From positions 35,590 through 99,589 of the forward strand of contig JANQPN010000073.1 in the NCBI GenBank assembly GCA_028289455.1: DNA of 64,000 nucleotides, written 5' to 3'. Of this stretch, positions 58,446 to 64,000 are shown in pieces. Position 1 is the first letter of the stretch, and every line of letters starts with the position of its first letter. The notes below the pieces were generated by a model, which was not told where the DNA came from, made no database searches, and saw nothing but the letters and a program-made list of their open reading frames with translations. The position numbers were made by a program, and so were the translations under genes. The DNA comes from Wenzhouxiangellaceae bacterium. Its GTDB lineage: Bacteria > Pseudomonadota > Gammaproteobacteria > Xanthomonadales > Wenzhouxiangellaceae.

Positions 58446-60298
58446 CAGTAGACATCCTTCAGCAGGCGTTTTTCACGAACCAGGTTCCGAATATATTCAG
58501 CCGCCTGGTCAGCCGATTTACTGCCGTGTTCAATGACAATCTGGTGCAGTGCCGCTTCAACATCAGCGGCCATGTACTTGGCATCACCACAGACATAGAA
58601 ATAAGCCCCGTTCTCCAGCCACGCATACAGATCTTTGCCGTGCTCCAGCATGCGGTGCTGAACATAGATTTTCTGCTGCTGGTCCCGGGAGAACGCCAGA
58701 TCCAGCCTTTGCAAATGGTTGTTTTTCAGCGCCCTTTGCCATTCCAGCTGATACAGAAACTGCGAGCGGAAATGCTGGGCGCCGAAAAACAGCCAGTTGC
58801 GACCGGCGCCGCCCAGGGCTGCGCGGTGCTGTACAAACGCCCGGAACGGCGCGATACCGGTTCCAGGCCCGACCATGATTATGTCGCGGCTGCTGTCTTC
58901 CGGCAGTCGGAAACGCGGATTACTGTCAATAAAGATTGATACGTCAGCTGCTTCTTCGGCATCCAGGTTCGCCAGATAATTTGAAGCCGCACCCCAGTGC
59001 TGACTGCCATGAGCCTGATAGGCTACCCGTGCGAGTGTGGTATGCACCTCATCTTCGGTGACCGCTTGACTGGAGGCTATCGAATACATTCTGGGCGTTA
59101 ATGTGCGCAGGTTATTGACCAGATCATCCGCTGACCAATCTGCAGGCCAGCGCTGCAACACATCAACCACCTGATGGGTATCGAACAACTGAGATAACTG
59201 CTGGCGCTGATCATTGCCCAGCAGCGTTTCCAGTTCACTTCGATCCCCGGCAGATTTCACCCGTTCCAGATGTGCCTGCAGGAACGGCTTGGATAATAAA
59301 GTGATTTCGCGCCTGGCTGACAGCCAGCTGTTCAGACTGTGCTGCTCATCTGCATTCGCAATGCTCAGATCGGCCTGCAGATTTGTGGCCTGCAGCACTG
59401 CATCAACAATGGGTTGTGGATTCACCGGCCATACGCCCAATGCATCCCCCGGCTGGTACTGTAATCCGGAATCACCCAGGTCCAGCTCGATATGCCGGAT
59501 ATCTTTTTCCGCAGCATCAGCAGTAATCAGCTGATTGGTCAGCAGTTCTGCCTGGTAGGGGTTTTTGCGGTTATATTCGGATTGTGGCGACACAGGATGC
59601 AGCTGAGTGACATTGCTGCCCGGCTGACCGGCGGTCTGATTCTGCAAACTCTGCTGCCAGATCGGTTGCAGCTTCGCCCACCAGGGCTCTGCCACTTCTT
59701 CAATGTCCAGATCGGCCATGGCGCATTCAGCCAGGCGTGTACCGCCCAGTTCAGCCAGCCGTGTATCGATCCGCTGACCGGTAACACAAAAATCCGGATA
59801 GCTGGAGTCGCCCAAAGCCAGCACTGCATATTCCAGCTGATTCAGTTTGGGGGCTTTTTTAGCGCTTAACTGCTCGATGAAATCCACCGCATCATCCGGT
59901 GGGTCTCCATCTCCATGGGTGCTGACCACGATCAACAGGTTGTGTTCGTCTTTCAGTTTACGGACATTAAATTCCTGCATATTACTGAGCAGTACTTCAA
60001 TACCGGCTGCCTGCATTTCAGCCGCATAACGCTCAGCCAGCACCTGGCCGTTGCCGGTCTGACTGCCGTAGAGAATGACCAGCCGCTGCTGCGGACCGGC
60101 AGATACCGCAGCTTGCTCCGGCAACCGCAGACCAAGCTGCTGATTGCCGCCGATATCCAGTGCATGCGCCCGGCCGACGGCATAACCAGCCAGCCAATGC
60201 AACGCCTGCACATCAAAAGTATCCGTGAGTTGCTGCAACTGGAGGGTTTGCTCATCGGAGAGTGGAGCAAGCTGCATGGTTTTTGCATTGGCTGACAT
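58445..60298 (-). CDS. cysJ: Sulfite reductase flavoprotein alpha-component
   Basis: Flavodoxin domain VILYGSQTGNGQVLAERYA-type; FAD/NAD region RMYSIASSQAV, IMVGPGTGIAPFRAFVQHRA; C-terminal LLKDVY. Confidence 0.94.
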   Translation of the reverse strand: MSANAKTMQLAPLSDEQTLQLQQLTDTFDVQALHWLAGYAVGRAHALDIGGNQQLGLRLPEQAAVSAGPQQRLVILYGSQTGNGQVLAERYAAEMQAAGIEVLLSNMQEFNVRKLKDEHNLLIVVSTHGDGDPPDDAVDFIEQLSAKKAPKLNQLEYAVLALGDSSYPDFCVTGQRIDTRLAELGGTRLAECAMADLDIEEVAEPWWAKLQPIWQQSLQNQTAGQPGSNVTQLHPVSPQSEYNRKNPYQAELLTNQLITADAAEKDIRHIELDLGDSGLQYQPGDALGVWPVNPQPIVDAVLQATNLQADLSIANADEQHSLNSWLSARREITLLSKPFLQAHLERVKSAGDRSELETLLGNDQRQQLSQLFDTHQVVDVLQRWPADWSADDLVNNLRTLTPRMYSIASSQAVTEDEVHTTLARVAYQAHGSQHWGAASNYLANLDAEEAADVSIFIDSNPRFRLPEDSSRDIIMVGPGTGIAPFRAFVQHRAALGGAGRNWLFFGAQHFRSQFLYQLEWQRALKNNHLQRLDLAFSRDQQQKIYVQHRMLEHGKDLYAWLENGAYFYVCGDAKYMAADVEAALHQIVIEHGSKSADQAAEYIRNLVREKRLLKDVY

Positions 60299-60484
60299 GA
60301 TTATGACCCGATAGGCTGTTCCGTTTAACGATGAACCTATCCTATGGACGCATGGCCACGGACGGAAACAACCATCCTGAATGCAGTTATAGCGGGAGGT
60401 TATGTAAGGGCAGTGAAACTTCTTTAGCTGAACTGAGCATGCCGGATGAAACAGTATGCTCGATATACGCTTGTGCGGCTTGAG

Positions 60485-61396
60485 TCAGTTCTGTAAATCC
60501 CAGGCATCCACCCAAACCGTGCGTTGCGGCATAAGATCAAAATCCTGCATTAACCGCTGCCCCATATCCGGCATATGTGCTGCACCATAAAAAATACCGA
60601 TTCTTTGTTTGCCGACAGCCAACTCATCACGCAGAACCTGCAGGGCTTTTTTGTTGCGCTCGGTGACCAGCGTGGAACCATCACCGGCAGCCATAATGGC
60701 ATCGAACTGCTCCATATCCATGAACTCCCGGGCTGCCACCTGCTTCAGTGCCTGCTGCCGGTTGCTGGAAAACATTGCCCGGAAAATATCAAAATCGCTG
60801 CCTGACGGCGGTCGCTGCAGGCTTTGCTGCATTCCTGCACGCCATAACTCCATGAACATACTGAACATCGATTCACCACGTGCCGCCATGCTGGCGCGAA
60901 ACTCGCTGATAGTCATATCAGCATGCACCATATTGCCCGGAGTGTAGTCAATTTCCTCCAGCTGGAAACTCAGCCCCAGGGCATTTTTCATCCAGCCCTG
61001 GAACATCGACAACAGATTAAAGCCCGCTTCACCGTCGCCCGGCAGGTTATCACTGTCGGCAGTCACCAGCTCAAACAGCACGGCGTCATATTCCTGAAAT
61101 CGCCGGTTCAGCTCGGAATAGTAGTGTTTGTCACCGATATGCACCGCGCTGATCAGGTCTACCGATACACCCCCCCGGTACTCCCCTTCAGCAGCATAAC
61201 TGACAATCGCTACCTGCAATGCAACGGGCTCACCGGACGCATCCGTCTGCAGATTAATAAACCGGGGTTGTTCCCGGTGATCAGTTTCATCCTGTGCCCA
61301 GACACCCGTGGCGGCTAAACACCACGAGGCCAGCCATAAGATTATTAGCAGGTTTTTGGATAGCACTAATTTCATAGGTGAACAGCAATATTTCAT
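60485..61396 (-). CDS. TraB/GumN-like exported protein
   Basis: VSVDLISAVHIGDKHYYSELNRRFQEYDAVLFELV...IGIFYGAAHMPDMGQRL; exact start uncertain. Confidence 0.65.
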   Translation of the reverse strand: MKYCCSPMKLVLSKNLLIILWLASWCLAATGVWAQDETDHREQPRFINLQTDASGEPVALQVAIVSYAAEGEYRGGVSVDLISAVHIGDKHYYSELNRRFQEYDAVLFELVTADSDNLPGDGEAGFNLLSMFQGWMKNALGLSFQLEEIDYTPGNMVHADMTISEFRASMAARGESMFSMFMELWRAGMQQSLQRPPSGSDFDIFRAMFSSNRQQALKQVAAREFMDMEQFDAIMAAGDGSTLVTERNKKALQVLRDELAVGKQRIGIFYGAAHMPDMGQRLMQDFDLMPQRTVWVDAWDLQN

Positions 61397-61493
61397 CAGT
61401 GACAGGTTAGACCGATTTATGTGAATAATTCAATAATCTTGATGCTTGTGAGCAAAGTCCTCACAATGCCGTTTTTGATATTGGCGTGATCGA

Positions 61494-62222
61494 GTGGTTA
61501 AGTCCCTGCAAACTTATTCTGTATCCGATTGCTGGCCGCAGGTACAAGCCATCAGCTTCGATCTGGACAATACCCTGTGGCCGATTGAACCGGTTATCGA
61601 AAAAGCCGAGCGGCAATTATGGTCATGGCTGGAATATCACCACCCTCGGATCACTGAAAAGCATGACCTGCTTAGTCTGCGAAGGCACCGTGCCGACACA
61701 GCTGTCGCCTTCCCTGAGCTCTCACATGATATTTCTGCACTGCGGCGTCAATCACTGGAATGCCTGTTGAATGAGTTTGGCTACGCCGGGGACTTAACCC
61801 AGGCCAAAGCTCAGGCAACAGCCGGCTGGCAGGTGTTTTACCGGGCCCGTCACCAAATCGAGTGGTACCAGGATGCTCTGCCGTCACTGGAACGGTTACA
61901 AACCCGTTTTAGGCTGGCCGCAACTACCAATGGCAACGCCAACCTTGAGCTTCTGGGAATTGCCGACAACTTCAGTGCCGTTCTACGTGCCGGTGAAGTC
62001 GGTTGCAGCAAGCCCGGCAGTGCTATCTGGGCAGCATTGTGTGATGCCCTGGCGTTGCCGCCGGAACAGATTCTGCATATCGGGGACAATCCCAACGATG
62101 ATGTGCTCGGCGCAGCCAATTATGGGCTGCCGGCCGTGTGGTTGAACCGCAATAGCAGTCCATGGCCCGGCGACCATAGACCACCTTTCGAAATTATTTC
62201 ATTGGATCAGCTGCTGCCCTGA
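61494..62222 (+). CDS. HAD family hydrolase
   Basis: ISFDLDNTLWPIEPVIEKAE...LAATTNGNANLE...VGCSKPGSAIWAALCDAL...ILHIGDNPNDDVLGAANYGLPAVWLNR. Confidence 0.9.
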   Translation: MVKSLQTYSVSDCWPQVQAISFDLDNTLWPIEPVIEKAERQLWSWLEYHHPRITEKHDLLSLRRHRADTAVAFPELSHDISALRRQSLECLLNEFGYAGDLTQAKAQATAGWQVFYRARHQIEWYQDALPSLERLQTRFRLAATTNGNANLELLGIADNFSAVLRAGEVGCSKPGSAIWAALCDALALPPEQILHIGDNPNDDVLGAANYGLPAVWLNRNSSPWPGDHRPPFEIISLDQLLP

Positions 62223-62230
62223 CCTCAATT

Positions 62231-64000
62231 TCAGCGGTCAGGCGGTGTACTGATAGGCCTGAACAAGGCATCCTGGCGTTCCCACAGATTGCCGTCAGCA
62301 CTGGTAACACTCAGATCCACCCGGCCGGTACGCAACCCGTCAAAGCGGAATGAAGCCTGTCCTGCCGGTTCAGCGGTCACCTGTATAAAATCACATGAAG
62401 GGCAGGCGCCACTCCAGCGGCTGAGTTCCAGTGCAGCTTCCAGGTCATTTGGTCCTGAACCAATCATCCACACCGGCTCACCCTGTCCGTTATAAACGGT
62501 AGCCACCAGAAAACGCCGGCTGCCCTGACTGGTAACGCTCATACCGAATCCCGGGCTTTCCGGGGTATGCCATATGCCGGTAAAGTCCGGCGCCGGCAGC
62601 CCCTGACCAAACAACAGAGGAATGAATGATTCACTGCCACTTTGCTCACCGATCTGCCAGTTCATGATTACCGAGGTGGCCGATTCAAACACCAGATTCA
62701 AACTACCGACTTCTGTACCGGTAGCCCGTTCCTGCTCAGCATCCCAGTGGTAAATTTCCAATGGCGCCGACCAGTCGCTTTGTAATGGCGCAACTGCCCG
62801 ATACCAGACTCCCCGGCCGTTTTCCAGATAGGTAAACCAGGTAATCCCCAGCAGATTACCGACACGCTGCACATCAATGCCGTGTCCGGAACGCGCCGGG
62901 TTCCACCAGATTCCGGAGCGCGGTTTAAAGGTGGTCGATAGCGCATCATCAGGATCTGAACCCTGGCGTTGCTCATCACCGTTCAGCAGGCCGTCGCCAT
63001 CCCGGTCAAGTGCCAGCCTCTGTCCCGAGCCCCATGGCATACAGGTCATCAAATAAGCAGTGTCAGCCGCAGTGATGCGTGCCCGCATAGCGGCTTCATC
63101 CAGCTCAGGCTGATTGCTGTTGTCGGGGATAAAGCGTTGACTGCTGCGGTCATATAGCCATGCCTGTTGACCGCCTGCCTCAGGAGCCTGAACTACCAGG
63201 TCACAATAAGGAAATGGTGTCGTCACTTTGGCCTGTGACATCAGCAAGTCCATGCGCGCCTGAGTACTGCTGACATTGGTTTCCGATACGCTCAATTGCT
63301 GGCCGAGTATCGGTGGCGATTCAGTTGGGAAGGCGATGAAATATTCACGCACCTGCCGAAACAGCGTTGGCTCCAGGAAAAACTCCGCCAGAATAGCTGA
63401 TGAGCTGGTCGCGCCATTGTGGTTATATCCAAATCCACGTACCTGAGGACCAGAAATAGATGGATTAACCAGTGAGGGCGTGAACATGCCCACCTTCTGG
63501 TATTGGTCACGGAAATGCGGGATTTTGAAATCCTTCTCACCCGGCTGATTATTAAATGACATGAGTCCACCGGTGCCGAATATTCCATTGGCCGGATCCA
63601 GTGTATGACAAGCCGCACACAACTCAATACCCTGACCGGGCCGGGCAAAACCGGTTAAAAACATCGTTTCACCGACGGCTTGATCTGCATTTAATGAATC
63701 ATCCAGATTCCGGTGCGGATTGGGCGGATATGTCAGGTCCAGTGAAAAATCGGTAAACACCTGCATCTGCTCTTCAGTTAACTGGCTTTCGCGTGCCATT
63801 AAGCCCTCAAAAGCTTCGTTGAATTCTTTGAATGCAGCAGATTCAAGTGTTTCATCTGGACCGCGATCCACACCGGTCCGATCACCACGCCAATGCATCG
63901 GACCATGTCGTTTCAGGCCACGCATACTCTGCGTCGTCATTGGCCCCTTCATTGGATGGAAGGTAAAAGTGAGCCCGGGGGCACCAGCAGGGAGAGGATG
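62231..64000 (-). CDS. Cytochrome c protein with two C-terminal GxWxxP...GxG domains; N-terminus beyond window edge
   Basis: IELCAACHTLDPANGIFGTGG heme motif; the frame is open past the ORF-track ATG to the window end (HPLPAGAPGLTFTFHPMKGPMTTQSMRGLKRHGPMHWRGDRTG). Confidence 0.85.
   Translation of the reverse strand, partial: HPLPAGAPGLTFTFHPMKGPMTTQSMRGLKRHGPMHWRGDRTGVDRGPDETLESAAFKEFNEAFEGLMARESQLTEEQMQVFTDFSLDLTYPPNPHRNLDDSLNADQAVGETMFLTGFARPGQGIELCAACHTLDPANGIFGTGGLMSFNNQPGEKDFKIPHFRDQYQKVGMFTPSLVNPSISGPQVRGFGYNHNGATSSSAILAEFFLEPTLFRQVREYFIAFPTESPPILGQQLSVSETNVSSTQARMDLLMSQAKVTTPFPYCDLVVQAPEAGGQQAWLYDRSSQRFIPDNSNQPELDEAAMRARITAADTAYLMTCMPWGSGQRLALDRDGDGLLNGDEQRQGSDPDDALSTTFKPRSGIWWNPARSGHGIDVQRVGNLLGITWFTYLENGRGVWYRAVAPLQSDWSAPLEIYHWDAEQERATGTEVGSLNLVFESATSVIMNWQIGEQSGSESFIPLLFGQGLPAPDFTGIWHTPESPGFGMSVTSQGSRRFLVATVYNGQGEPVWMIGSGPNDLEAALELSRWSGACPSCDFIQVTAEPAGQASFRFDGLRTGRVDLSVTSADGNLWERQDALFRPISTPPDR

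Overview
64 kb of what looks like a gammaproteobacterial chromosome, judged from gene content and codon/GC character; species not determined. No rRNA, tRNA, transposase, integrase, prophage module or CRISPR array was recognised by eye. About 8.3-61 kb is mostly housekeeping: a methyl-cycle cluster (metK-ahcY-metF), nhaB, ilvE, trmB-thiG-thiS, pyrB-ruvX-yqgE, cysG/cysB and cysJIH, plus peptidases, transporters and small hypothetical proteins. The accessory interest lies in: (1) a left-end, same-strand run of five secreted-protein genes (1-8339, minus), including tandem paralogues with a 35-aa (105-nt) NELNTG...DAGG stalk repeat joined to a right-handed beta-helix, a stalk-less paralogue, and a CSLREA-type beta-helix with a periodic C-x-G-x-x-C-x-x-D-E motif; (2) a regular REP/BIME-like palindrome array (45-nt period, alternating orientation) that supplies the stop codon of the CSLREA gene, with a second copy of the doublet just upstream of the same gene; (3) an unnamed G-x-W-x-x-P-x-x-x-G-x-G domain found twice in a class-A-beta-lactamase-like protein and twice in a cytochrome c protein about 28 kb away; (4) a solitary hexaheme cytochrome; (5) a TPR/beta-barrel plus FecR pair; (6) a structured ahcY-metF spacer. 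Two genes cut by the window edges (1-1180 minus; 62231-64000 minus) are missing or truncated in the supplied ORF track. All assignments come from reading translations for motifs and remembered family signatures; no searches were run.
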